Shown: in pieces, positions 26,232-37,200 of the stretch
How positions within the stretch are numbered: the stretch's first letter is position 1
Layout of the letters: each line of letters opens with the position of its first letter
Origin: Lumnitzera littorea
Taxonomy: Eukaryota; Streptophyta; Magnoliopsida; Myrtales; Combretaceae
Length of the DNA stretch: 64,000 nucleotides
Assembly: GCA_024138015.1 (NCBI GenBank)
Contig: JAMXBB010000011.1
Span: 73,040,522 to 73,104,521, forward strand
Reading direction: 5' to 3'
Notes under the pieces: generated by a model
The model's database searches: none
What the model was told of the DNA's origin: nothing
The model's input: the letters and a program-made list of their open reading frames with translations, nothing else
Made by a program: the position numbers and the translations under genes

Positions 26232-27636
26232 TGATGAGTTCCTAATTACATATATTTTATTTAACAATTTTTTATGATTTTCCCTTGATATTTGAGTTTA
26301 TTTTTAGATAATTATACTTAATAGAGTAAGATTTTGTTTTTTAGGTTTTGAAATGATTTACGTGAGAAAATGAGAAGATAAAAACAAATTTCACTCAAAT
26401 TAGAGTTTAAATAAGCAAATATAAAGGTTTGAAGATTGACATAACCAAATGACGTGATTGTATCATTTCTAACCGAATAAAATGACTGTATCGTTTCTAG
26501 CCGAATTTGGAGCTTATTTTTAATTGTTACAACCCAGTACATGATCAAGTGACATGATCATGTCTCGATCGTGTCATTTCCAGTTTTCAAAAAAAAAAAA
26601 AAAAAGATGCAATTGTGATTCACAGTTAAGGACATGACCAAAAGATACGATCGTGTCTCTAGTCATGTCTTTTTCAACTGACTTATTTTTTTTATCCACT
26701 TCTTATATAAGGTCTTGTTTAGGTTTGTTTTAGAGAGAACTTTTTTAGTACGACTTTAGAGAGTTTTTGAAGCTAAGAACATTCAAGAGAGCGAAGAGAA
26801 GAGAAAACTTCAAGATTTAATTTTATTCGGATTTCATTATTCCTTCTTCCACTCTTTTCTATACTTTGATTTTAGATTTTTATTTTAGGATGTATAAAGA
26901 GTAGATCTTTGGTATTTAGGTATTTATTTAGATATTTTAGAACCTAAATCTACCCATGTGATATTATTATTTAATTCTTTAGTTTTTTCTTGGTTTAACT
27001 ATGTTTACTTCATGATTTAGGTTATTATTTTTGTAGGTAGTAATCTAAAATTTGATATCTTATAAGAGAATCGCGAGATTTTTTATAAGATTAGATCTGG
27101 GTATAGTTGATGAGAGTTGTTATAAGATTAGAGATAATTTGTAAGATTCTTCTAGAATTTTAAATTAAAGTGTAGAGAATTTGTTGTTCAATAATGCAAT
27201 CTTAAGTAATGCTATTGAAAAGAGATTCTACTAGGTGATTTTATGGTTAAGGTTAATTAGTTTGAAAAAGTTATTAACTTTACTAGAGAATTCTCCTAAT
27301 CAAGAAAAATTAAGGAATAAATTATCTTTAATGGAATTCACATGTTAGGTGTAGGGGAAACAAACATCTAGATATGGTTTTTGAATCTTGAAATAGTTTA
27401 TACTTTTATTGCTTTCTTACTAAGTTTTTGAATAATTCTTGATTAGTTGTTAATTTAGCAATTACTACAATTAGATTAGATATTTTAAATTCTTAAACTT
27501 GAGTTCGTAGGTTAGATAATAGAGTTCGTAGGTTAGATAATAGAGATCTAGTGGGTATTAGTAGTTAGAGTCCTTGAGGGATCAATACTTGGACTTAACC
27601 CATTATTACAATTTGATATGGTACACTTGCCTTACA
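26232..27636 (+). mobile_element. Athila/Tat-like 5' LTR (copy B)
   Basis: The LTR starts TGATGAGTTCC and ends CTTGCCTTACA (1,405 bp). It is followed within six bases by a tRNA-Asp-type primer-binding site and then by gag, so it is a genuine 5' LTR. It is an inverted near-full-length copy of the LTR at 21813-23186. Near-palindromic GATACGATCGTGTC-type motifs cluster between about 26450 and 26660, ahead of a TATATAAGG motif at 26704 that probably serves as the TATA box. Confidence 0.75.
27501..27542. repeat. 21-bp tandem duplication in LTR
   Basis: GAGTTCGTAGGTTAGATAATA is present twice in a row, shortly before the end of the 5' LTR. The related LTR at 32344-32753 has only one copy of the corresponding segment, so this is a local duplication. 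Confidence 0.85.
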
Positions 27637-27641
27637 TTAAG

Positions 27642-27663
27642 TTTTTGACACTGTTGTCAAGGA
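27642..27663 (+). promoter_or_regulatory. degenerate tRNA-Asp-type primer-binding site
   Basis: TTTTTGACACTGTTGTCAAGGA lies just inside the LTR. Athila/Tat-like gypsy elements normally have TTTTTGGCGCCGTTGCCGGGGA here. The differences are almost all G-to-A or C-to-T, as expected from deamination of a methylated silent element. Confidence 0.65.
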
Positions 27664-28719
27664 CTTTTGATATTAAGAAAACTAGTAAATTTATTAATTT
27701 AACCATTCTTTTCTTATCTCACTTGATTTATTTTCTTCTCTTAAATTCTTTTATTTTCTTGGTGTAATCTTGACTAAATTTTCCGTTTTCTTTGGTGTAG
27801 TACATAACAAGAAATCGGTTAAAGGATTTGATTAAAATCCATCTTAAGATTGAGAGGATAGCTTTACGTAGTTTGAGGCAACTAACGATTAAAGAGACAG
27901 TGGAGGTGTTTAATTAAGGCTCTCTTATTAGGTTGAAAGAAGAAGTGAAGTTATTAGAGGGCGAAGTAAAGGATTAAGTAGTATAGCAAGAATCCAATCA
28001 CGATAGCTTACCTGACGGAATCATGGCCAACAACAGGTAATAGAATTAAACTATGTCGGACTATTCCTAGTCGTCATTAACTAGTACCCAATCTTGCATC
28101 AATCGATCAATTGTTGTAGTCATAACTTCGAGATCAAGCCGAACATTATTCAAATGGTGCAGTGGATTGTACAATTTGATGGCCTCTAAGATGAAGATCT
28201 CAATGCACATATTTCCAGTTTTTGAAAATATGTGATACTCTTAAGATTAATGGAGCAACTGATGATGCTATTTAGTTGCACCTCTTTATGTTTTCTTTAC
28301 GCAGCCGAGCTAAGTAGTGGTTAAATTCCTTGGTAAGGAATTCAATCACAACAGTTGGTGGTGTCACGCCCCGAAGCGGCAGAGTCGTAACAGCCCCCGT
28401 CGTGTAAACCATCCTAAGATAGAAGTTGGCCTTACAACCGCTATCTTAGACTTGATCTACACAAGGCGTCGACGACTAACCCGCTTTGAAGTAAACAGTT
28501 TGTAATTTATATAAATCATTAATCTAAGAAAGTGAGGAAATATATATGCGCTATAATTCAGCTATTGTAATTAAGGTTTACAATATTTCTCCGTAATATA
28601 TTTCCTAGTCGTTACATCATTCGGAAATGAAAAGTAATTCTAAAATAAAAACTTAGACCTTAAAATATGTGTTTATTCTTCAATGTTTTACCTCATTCCC
28701 CAGGATCCAGCAGTTGCTA

Positions 28720-28761
28720 GCTTCTGAGTAATTGGTTGCCGCTTTTGAGTAATTGGTTGCC
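28720..28761. repeat. 21-bp tandem duplication in unit III
   Basis: GCTTCTGAGTAATTGGTTGCC is followed directly by a copy differing at one base (GCTTTTGAG...). The start of a third copy (GCTTCTTAG) follows. Confidence 0.85.
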
Positions 28762-28982
28762 GCTTCTTAGCCAGCACCTATACGACGTCTATAGGGATGT
28801 GAGCAACCACAGCTCAGTAAGTTAGGACGGAGGACTTAAAACTATACCATACACACAACAAGGTTTTCAATCACTTATTAGGTGCAATGCATGTGCAAGC
28901 AAATGCCATCGCACGACGTTGTCCGGCCCGTCGTGAGATTAGAGAAATTGTGCCCGCTCTAATCCGGGTTGAGGAGTTGCCG

Positions 28983-29207
28983 TTAATGCAACAGCTTACG
29001 ACCAAACCCAGGCTTGTGTAATGGAGACCTTGCTCCTCCCGCGACTACCTTCGAACCACTGCCTTCACCTTCGCCGCGACCTCCTCTCCTGTCACTTAGT
29101 TCGACTGAGGATGAAGAAGGGACCATTTTGCAATCCTGCGCTATCCCTTCCGAAGGGGTCGGTATTTGGCTGGAGAGTCCTAAATCCCCTAACGGGTTGC
29201 CATGCAT
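28983..29207 (-). other. short open frame conserved among copies of the long LTR family
   Basis: This 74-codon minus-strand frame includes MVPSSSSVELSDRRGG, a Gly/Glu-rich GEGEGSGSKVV stretch and SPLHKPGFG. Related frames occur in units I (near 9982-10110), V (33371-33556) and IV (near 36966-37080), sharing VELSD or DELSD, a GxGxGSK block and a HK-x-x-F/G ending. I cannot tell whether a peptide is made or whether the DNA itself is conserved. No known domain is recognised. Confidence 0.3.
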
Positions 29208-31417
29208 GTTCGATTATGATTACTAGTCGTATATTTGATTAAGTCCAATTTAGGGTGATCAATCATTACATACAATTCATACAACATGTGCCAAAGCAAC
29301 AAACAGAATCATAGCATCACCCATAATCAAGCACATGCACACATTCAACTATCTAACAAGCACAACCAAGCATAATCTTAAGCCTCCAAAAATACAGCAT
29401 CGTATTAATCCCAACTTACCTCGACTCCTCGCTCACTCACTCGAGGTCCGATTTGCTCAGGCCATCGCCGATCATCCCTATAACACGAACGTGGTTTCAG
29501 CTTTTCATATAAATATTATAAGTTTGTTTTATCCTATAATGCTTATTGTTAGGTGTTGTTTAAGGTTTAATATGCCTAATTATCTAGGTATTAAGTCTTT
29601 TACCATTATTCTAGGTTTAGGGTTAGGTTCAGGTTCGGTTTTCGCATCGATTTCTAAACCAGGTTTTTAGTTCGATTTTTAAGTAATGTTTTAGATTTCA
29701 ACCCTAAAAATCCGTTTCAACCTATAATGTGAAATTAATCACATTACTTCCCGATCTCCTAAATACCATTATTAACTCTAATTAGTATTTTATTCCATCC
29801 GGTACACTTAAATCCCTATTTGTGTACCGAATTTACTCCTAATGTGAGAAATTTTTACATTTTTCATATAATTACATAAATTCAAGTTTTCTTATCAGAT
29901 TTATTATATATCCCTATTATTTATATAATATCAATTTTTATCCTAATATTTTCTATTTATTATATTTTCAAAAATTACACATTATGCATTATTGCATATT
30001 ATGCACTGTTCTATATCATCTAAGTAATCTACATAAAAATTTTGGGCTTGAAACTACACTCCTAAGGTCATTTATTTCTAAACCGAAATGTGCTCGGTTT
30101 TGCACGATTTCTTAGGGACCATATATTACGGAACATAATTTCATCAAAATAATATTTTTCCTACAAACTACATACAAAAATATCCCAGAATAACAAAATT
30201 CATAATTTTCTAATTATATTTACTATTTTTACAAAATTACACAAGATTCAGGCTGGAAATCGAACTTACCGATTTGGGTGGCTCCGGCCACCGCGGGCCG
30301 CCGTGGCCTTGTCGGCCGACCTGAGCGCTGCCACCACCGTGTGGTGGTGGTGGCCGTCCACTCCCAGCTCCTCGTCTAGTGTGGGTTCTCTTTAAAATCC
30401 TTAACTGCACAGTTTTTCTTATTTTTTTTTTATTTTCTGGATTTTCTCTCGAATTTTCAACTCTCTCTAATTTTCTCTGATTTGTATCTGTCCAAATGTA
30501 CTCTGTAATTTTTCCTGCTATTTATAGGGTTTTGTAGAATTTATTGTGCATTAAATGGAACAAGACAATTGCCTTATCCCTTGATTTTTGGCTTTTAGGT
30601 TGTCTTAATTTAATTGGCCGAATTTTTTCTTATTTTTCCCAATTGCCACGACCCAATTCTGGATGATTCATGATTTTTCCTGATTTTTCTTGATTTTTCC
30701 TTAATTAATTATGAATTTTCTTTTAGCATTTAGTATTATTTTAGCACATTTCGCGTATTTTAAGTAATTACGCGTATTTAAACTTACATGTATATTCATA
30801 TATAGTACAAATAAATATTCTTAAATATTATTTAGGTCATTCTATTATTTTTAATATACATATAATCTATCTCTAGTAATTTATTAGTTATTAAATTACA
30901 CTTTTTGCCTTTTCGGTAATTAGCAATTATTATGCTTAAAATTTGAAAATTTTATAGTCTCCTATTTTATTACTTATTTTCTTGAATTCACATTTACGGG
31001 GTCATTTTTACAAATATTCTTCTCAATAATTTATAATTTGGGTTTGATCGGATCTTTTAACCAATCGCCCTAAACCTTGGGTTCTAAATTCAATCCTACG
31101 GTCAATTGGCTTAGCTTTGGGGCTTACAGGTGGTACACTAAATACCAAGATACTTAAGGAAGTCCAGGCTTTGATAGAAGGTATGGCTATGAACAATTAT
31201 GAGTAAGAGAAACCTAAGGGGAAGCAAAAAGTTGCGGGCGTGTTTAAGCTCAACGTTGTACAATCTTTAGCTACTTAGGTAGAGATGTTGAGTAAGAAAA
31301 TTGAATTCCTCTCGACAGGTTCGCAACAATCACAATTCAGCCTTAATAACTTCAACTAAGAGGGGATTGTAGGCTGTGAGCAAATGTAACAGGTTGATTT
31401 TTTGCAGAAACCTACAA

Positions 31418-32343
31418 GACACGAGGTAAGTGCACCTATTAAATTATAGTAAAATGGATTATGAGTCCGAACATTAATCCCTCAGAGACCCTGAATATTA
31501 GCATTAACCTTAACTCTATTATTTAATCGAACAAATTCAATTCAAGAACTCAATTTTTTAAACTAAAATTTGTAGCAACTAATTAATTTAATATCAAGAA
31601 TCAAATAAAAAAGCAAACTATTAAAGATTAACTTCAAGAATCAACGTTGTACCTAGATCTTAATTCCCTAAATCTACATATGCAACTTTCCTAAAATAAT
31701 CTAATTAAATTTTTAATTTCCTCTTGACCAGGAGAACTCTCTTTTAAAGTTAATAACTTTCCCAAGCTTATTAACCCTAATCTCTAGATTACCTAATTGA
31801 ATCTCTTTCCCATAGCATAATCTAAGATCGCATTAACCGTGCAGCAAATTCTCTTAAATATAATATTAAAGATAATATTATACTTCTGAAAAGGTCTTGT
31901 AATTTATCTCTAATATTACATAAACTTTCATCAATTATGCAAGACCTAATTATACAAAAAATCTCTCGATCTTCTCGTATAATATCGAATTTAAATTAAT
32001 AACCTTCAGAATTATTAACCTAAACATGTAAGAACACATAATTGATTCAAAAGAAAATAAAGATCTTTATTAAATCTAAATAAAATCAATTGTCACAGGT
32101 AAGAGATCTAAGTTCATGAGACCTAGATACTATAAGTCTACTCTCTCCACATTATAAAATAGCAAACTAAAATCAAGAAATAGAAAAGAGTAGAAGAAAG
32201 AATCATGAAAATTCACAAAGTTTGAATCTTGAGTCTTGTCTTTGTGTTGCTCACTTGAACGTTCTTACCTTGAAATACTCTCAAAAAATTTGTGCTAAAA
32301 GTCTCTTTAGAAAACCTTAACAAAGCCTTATATAGGAAGTAAA
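31418..32343 (-). mobile_element. Athila/Tat-like LTR fragment (copy C), minus orientation
   Basis: The plus-strand text from GAGGTAAGTGCACC onward is the reverse complement of the LTR 3' end. It runs in parallel with 21820-22735 of LTR copy A: the same order of CCCTCA...TATTATTTAATT, CAACGTTGTACCTAGATCTTA and the final exon-like CTTATATAGG near 32330. About 450 bp of the start of the LTR is missing. It abuts a plus-oriented fragment at about 32344, making a head-to-head pair. Exact ends are approximate. Confidence 0.6.
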
Positions 32344-32753
32344 CAAATTTTTAATGGAATTCATATGTTAGGTTATCTCTTATATAAGCCTTATAAAAAA
32401 TTTGTGCTAAAAGTATCTTAAAAAATTTATCTCTCGGTCAAGAAAGATTAAGGAATAAATTATCTTTAATGGAATTCATATGTTAGGTCTAGGGGAAACA
32501 AAGATCTAGATATGATTTTTGAATTTTGAAATAGTTTACACTTTTTTTGCTTTCTTGCTAAATTCTTGAATAATTCTTAATTACTTATTAATTTAGTAAT
32601 TGTTGCAATTAGATTAGATCTTTTAAATTCTTGAACTCGAGTTTGTAGGTTAAATAATAGTGATCTAGTGAGTATTAATAGTGAGAGTTCCTAAGGGATC
32701 AACACTTGAACTTAATCCACTATTATAATTTGATATGGTACACTTGCCTTATA
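32344..32753 (+). mobile_element. Athila/Tat-like LTR fragment (copy D), plus orientation
   Basis: It matches the last roughly 400 bases of the 5' LTR at 27230-27636: CAAGAAAGATTAAGGAATAAATTATC, TCTAGATATG, ATAATAGTGATCTAGTG, and the end TTTGATATGGTACACTTGCCTTATA. A short direct duplication around ATGGAATTCATATGTTAGG (near 32355 and 32468) marks the rearranged junction with copy C. It may be what remains of the 3' LTR of the element that starts at 26232. Confidence 0.6.
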
Positions 32754-34263
32754 TTAGTAACTTAGAGCTTTTCTAGTGAAAAACTTCAAGGGTGTATTGA
32801 CTTAAGACATAGCTTAGAAAGAAGGTACTAAAAATAAAATACACCTACATCACCATTTTAAACTTTCAATACTTAAGACATACGATTACATATAAACTAA
32901 TGACTATCCAACTTAATTCTTATATAGACGAGTAAATTAGCAATATTCCATAATTTACATGCAGATTGAAGTATTAAATCAGATTAAATATCTATGGATC
33001 CCCAACAAGGACAAGTCAGCAAACCTAGTTAATGAGCAATTAAGTTTTAGGTAATTGAGATTAGTATTTCACCATACTTTAAAGTATTATTTTAGAATAC
33101 TTGAAGACTTTGATATGTACTTACTTATAATTATAGTTAATTGTTTGTGTGTGTATAGCACATGTGTTTGAGATTTGATTTACTATGGCAGGAGTTGAAC
33201 TCTATGTTATGTATGCTTTATGAATATTGTAATGCTTGAATAGTTTAAGTTTGGTTGATTATTCTAAAAATAAACTAACTTTAACTCTGCCTAACGTCAA
33301 ATATGACATGTATTGTAACCTACTAGGGGTAACGACTATGATTCTTAGGTCAATCCTTCGATAAGGATAGTTGAAATGGTCTTTTTCTCAACCTTTAGTA
33401 GAATTAAGTGACATGAGAGAAGGTTACAATAAAGGTGGAGACAGTGATTCGAAAGTAGTCTTGGATGGAGGGTATTCTCCATTGCATAAGCCTCACTTTG
33501 ATTCCGATTCGTGTATAAGATGTCAAACTCCTCAACTAAGATTAGAGCGAGTATAACTTCTCTAATCTTACAATAGATCGGATAACGTTGTATAATAGTA
33601 CTTACTTGAATATGCATTGCATCTAACTAAAATTGCTTGAAAACCTTAGTTGCTTAGTGTTAGATACATACTTCTGTCTCTATCTTTCTTACTAAGCAAG
33701 TTGTTGCTCATATCCTTCTAGTGTGTTTTGCAAGTCCAAAATGGATTTATAAGTACAACACACAAAACTAGAATTCTAGTAAACCGGGTTGAGGAGTAAG
33801 GATTGAGAAGAATTGGCTGGATTTATGTTCTTATTATTAACCTTTTCTAACTTTTAAGAAAACTACATGGGTCTCCTCAGGTAGCTTGAGAGTTTTCAAT
33901 CTTCTGATCTGTATATTAAGTAACATGTATCTATGGTTTTACAACTACTCTTCTGAAAAGTCATGCTACAAGAGAGTTATTTTAAAAGATTATTCTACAG
34001 GTTTATATTAAATAAGTATTGAATTGGTTACTTGAAAGTAGGTGAGTTGAGTTTTCTAGTGTGTTTTGCATCTATGATGTGTGTATTCAAATTAGATTGT
34101 TGGTGTTTTAGTCATCATCAATATCACTTATGAAACTAAATTAATTTAACCACTTAGCATATACATATAAAGATATAATTCACTCAATATTGTAGAATTG
34201 AAACATAGTATAATGTAAGCATTTCTATGAAGGAAACATAAATTAGAAAAGAAAAACTGTACT

Positions 34264-37200
34264 TGTAAACCCTTAAAATTGTATTTAGGATAACCGAGTC
34301 TATTTAGGGCCTTTAAAGAAAGTTATTCAATTGAACCCAAATTTTATGATTAAGATAGAAAAATTAGACAAAGTGATACGGTGAAGTTAGATTTTGAAAA
34401 TAATAACCTAAAATTTCAATTTTTCCCTTAGAAGTAAGATTATTTAATATAGTACTAAAATGTTTGGAATCCCTGAAATCGAGCTCGGATTGCGACGAGA
34501 ACTTAGAGATAAATTAATTAAGCTCTAAAATGAGATAATATAGTATAATTTACTATATGAATATACTCGTATTTTATGAGTATACTCGATATAAATAATA
34601 ATTATACCTGTAAAATAACCCTAAATTACATAATTATATATATATATATATATTGCATTGAATTCATGAAATTAATTAGAAGAACATATCCTAAAAATAA
34701 AAGATATTTTAGAAACATAATTATATGATTATATTTATATATTACGCGTGATATATACATGGGATATATATACTTCTATATTACTAAATAACTAAATATT
34801 AATTAAATATACTTAAAATACTAAAATAATTGTAAATCATATCCTATAAACTCCAAATGTAGCTAGACTTGTTAGAGAATCACCGTGGCAAGCTGGGGAA
34901 GCTTAAGGATGTTGAATCAAAAGTAAATAAGGCAAGTAAGGACACCTCTTACTTGCATTTATGAGAAAAAGCAAAGGAAAAAAATTAAAAGAAAATCCAA
35001 ATGCAACAACCGACTCCAACTTGTATATATAAGGTCCCTAACATCAGATTAAACACTTTAGGAACTAAGTTACTGAGAGAAAAATTCAGAAAAAATTTTA
35101 CAATAATAGAAAGAAAATTAGAAAAAACAGAGTAATTACTGTGGTTAGCTAGTTCCGAGGGCTCCAGATGTTCTATTGTTAAGTCACTTCACGACCAAGG
35201 AGCACCCCTAGCGTTTAAGGCTTTCGACACACCACACCCCCCCAATGGCCACCAAAGAACCCAAGAACACGAAGGTTGATTCTTTGCCATGTTTTTCAAT
35301 AATTTGTAAAAAATACCTAAACTACCCAGAAAATAACGAAAAAAATTGCAATTAGGTTATTTTGAATATGCTTTCATGTGATATTTTTATTTTTTAAAAA
35401 TTTTTAATATTTAGTATACTTTCTTAACAAAACTACTATTCATCCGAGATTTGAATTGTAAAATAATTATACTAAATGATGTTGTTTTTAGCTTAAAATT
35501 TTTTATGTAGGATGTGTATGATATATTCGAATTTTGATTTGAATATTTTTAATATTTATTGCATTTTTTTGCCTAAAAATAGCTCGAAAATAGGTTGAAA
35601 TTGTGAAATAAATAGGAAATTATGAAATTAAATGATGAAATGGATATGTACTGATCTCTAGTAAATAATAACAATGTTGGGTTAGATTAAAATTAATTTG
35701 GTGTAAAAAGGATCGTAACTAAGTAATTTAGGATAATTCAAGGGTTAAATTGTAAATATAAATATAAATATAAATATATAGGCGATAGGTTGAAAACTTG
35801 AAACTAAGTAATAATTAAGTTTCTCATATTTTTAAGAGTCTATAAAAATTTTTGGAAAATTATTTGGTGACTCGAACTATTTATTACGAATTTTTGTAAT
35901 AAAATGGCTTAAATTACAAAACGGGACGTATTTTTAGTAATAATAAGTTAAAATGAATTAAATAGTTCAATAAAAACTATGTATAAGATTGCTGATCAAA
36001 TTGGATTAAAAGAGTAGTTTTAATATATTTATTGATATTTTTTTATCGAGATACATTATAGGTATATTAGAATTAGATAATACTCATATTATAGCATATT
36101 ATGGACAAATCAGGTAAAATACAAATTAATAATGTAAATTACGTATAATATGATAATATTTATATAGATACTTATAATTGTAATAAAAACTTAAACTACT
36201 TGTTAAATGTCATCTCCAGAAACAAGATCCGTAATACGTGTCGTTGGTTTATACGAACCCAACGACACTAATTTTGTAAAAATCGAACAATCTTGATAAT
36301 ATAACCTATAACTTTATAATATTCTAGAATATGCATATTTCGGTAACCCTATCAGAATTAAAACATGATTTAATAAATTAAAAATATGTTTCAATACGAT
36401 CAAAACAATATATAATACGTAATAGTACAAAATTACGTATATTATCAATAATTAACAACTTAACTCGATATATAATAATAATAAAATAATATATTTATAT
36501 GTATAATCGTTTTAGATCAAACCCTAATGTTTTCGTAATTATTGCAAAAATTGAATTTAGGTTTTTACATATATATAAGATTTCCAAGTGGTCGAACTTT
36601 TGACAGCTTGAATCTACCATAGTAAGCGTTCGAATAAGTAAGTTCAGATTTGTAACTTCACCGCTTGTTAGGATACTATACTAAAGTATCTGGAGATCCA
36701 AGAGTAGTTTTGGCTGTCTTTGTAGTTAATTGACTATGTGTATGCTGTGTATGTGTATGATACTCAATTGTGACAGAAGTTAAACTCCTTGGTGTGCTGT
36801 TCTACATGTTCACATTATTTTTGTATCATATGAACTTATTTAGCTACCCTTAATTAAAACTAATGTTATTCAACTAAAACGAAACTGGATATGCATAACA
36901 CCTATTAGGGGAATAGGTTAAGAGTGTCAGGCCAAATACCGACTTCCTTCGATGAGGATAGCTGAAATGGTCATTTCCTTATCTTTAGTCGAACTAAGTG
37001 ATGGGCGAGGAAGTCGTAGCAAAGGTATGGGCCGTGGTTCGAAGGCAGTCATAGGAGGATGATGTTTTCTATTGCATAAGCCTAGATTTGGTCTGATTTG
37101 AGTTATGATAAAACTCCTCAATTTTGGTAGGAGCGGATGTAATTTCTCTAACTTCACAATGGATCGAATAACATTGTGTGATGTTTCATTTGATTGATTG

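Larger units (their letters stand above)
28362..31128 (-). mobile_element. solo LTR-like unit III inside the Athila-like gag
   Basis: The unit starts TGTCACGCCCCGAAGC at 28362 and ends GGGGCTTACA at 31128 (2,767 bp). It is flanked by a perfect 5-bp duplication GGTGG (28357-28361 and 31129-31133), and removing it with one duplication rejoins the gag frame. The two ends form an unusually long imperfect inverted repeat (TGTCACGCCCCGAAGC versus TGT-AAGCCCCAAAGC). It keeps more CG dinucleotides and higher GC content than the other copies (for example at 28350-28480, 29040-29090 and 30270-30350), in line with being the youngest layer. No gag or pol lies inside, so a solo LTR is the simplest reading. 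The orientation sign is arbitrary relative to units I, IV and V. Confidence 0.8.
27664..31417 (+). pseudogene. Athila/Tat-like gag, broken and interrupted by a solo LTR
   Basis: The gag region follows the primer site. Recognisable blocks include FEIKPNIIQMV, a stop, EDLNAHISSF, then in another frame CDTLKINGATDDAI and SLRSRAK, and WLNSLVRNSITTVGG up to 28361. The 28362-31128 insertion intervenes. The frame then continues with TLNTKILKEVQALIEGMAMN and KGKQKVAGVFKLN, followed by VEMLSKKIEFL. This matches the usual gag order of the lineage, ending ahead of the zinc knuckle, which is missing. In-frame stops (for example after SRAK and after MNNYE) and at least one frameshift make it non-functional. 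No protease, reverse transcriptase or integrase follows; the element breaks at the inverted LTR near 31418. Confidence 0.7.
23879..34130 (+). mobile_element. long LTR-like unit V, split by the Athila-like element
   Basis: The first part (23879-26231) starts TGTGAGACCCTACAA, an eroded form of the TGTAAGCCCC start. It has the GGTGAGT...AAAATT block near 25130 that corresponds to 4528 in unit I. The second part (about 32754 to about 34130) contains the blocks seen at 9590-10200 of unit I: the AAGTCAG...GAATACTTGAAGACT region, CCTACTAGGGG and the short open frame at 33371. The Athila-like LTR starting at 26232 and the LTR ending at 32753 separate the parts. The last roughly 100 bases of the unit are not recognisable, so the right end is approximate and no target duplication could be confirmed. 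Confidence 0.5.

Noticed and set aside
29335..29670. 111-codon plus-strand open frame in solo LTR unit III
   Set aside because: It is not recognisable, is not preserved in the other units and lies in LTR sequence.
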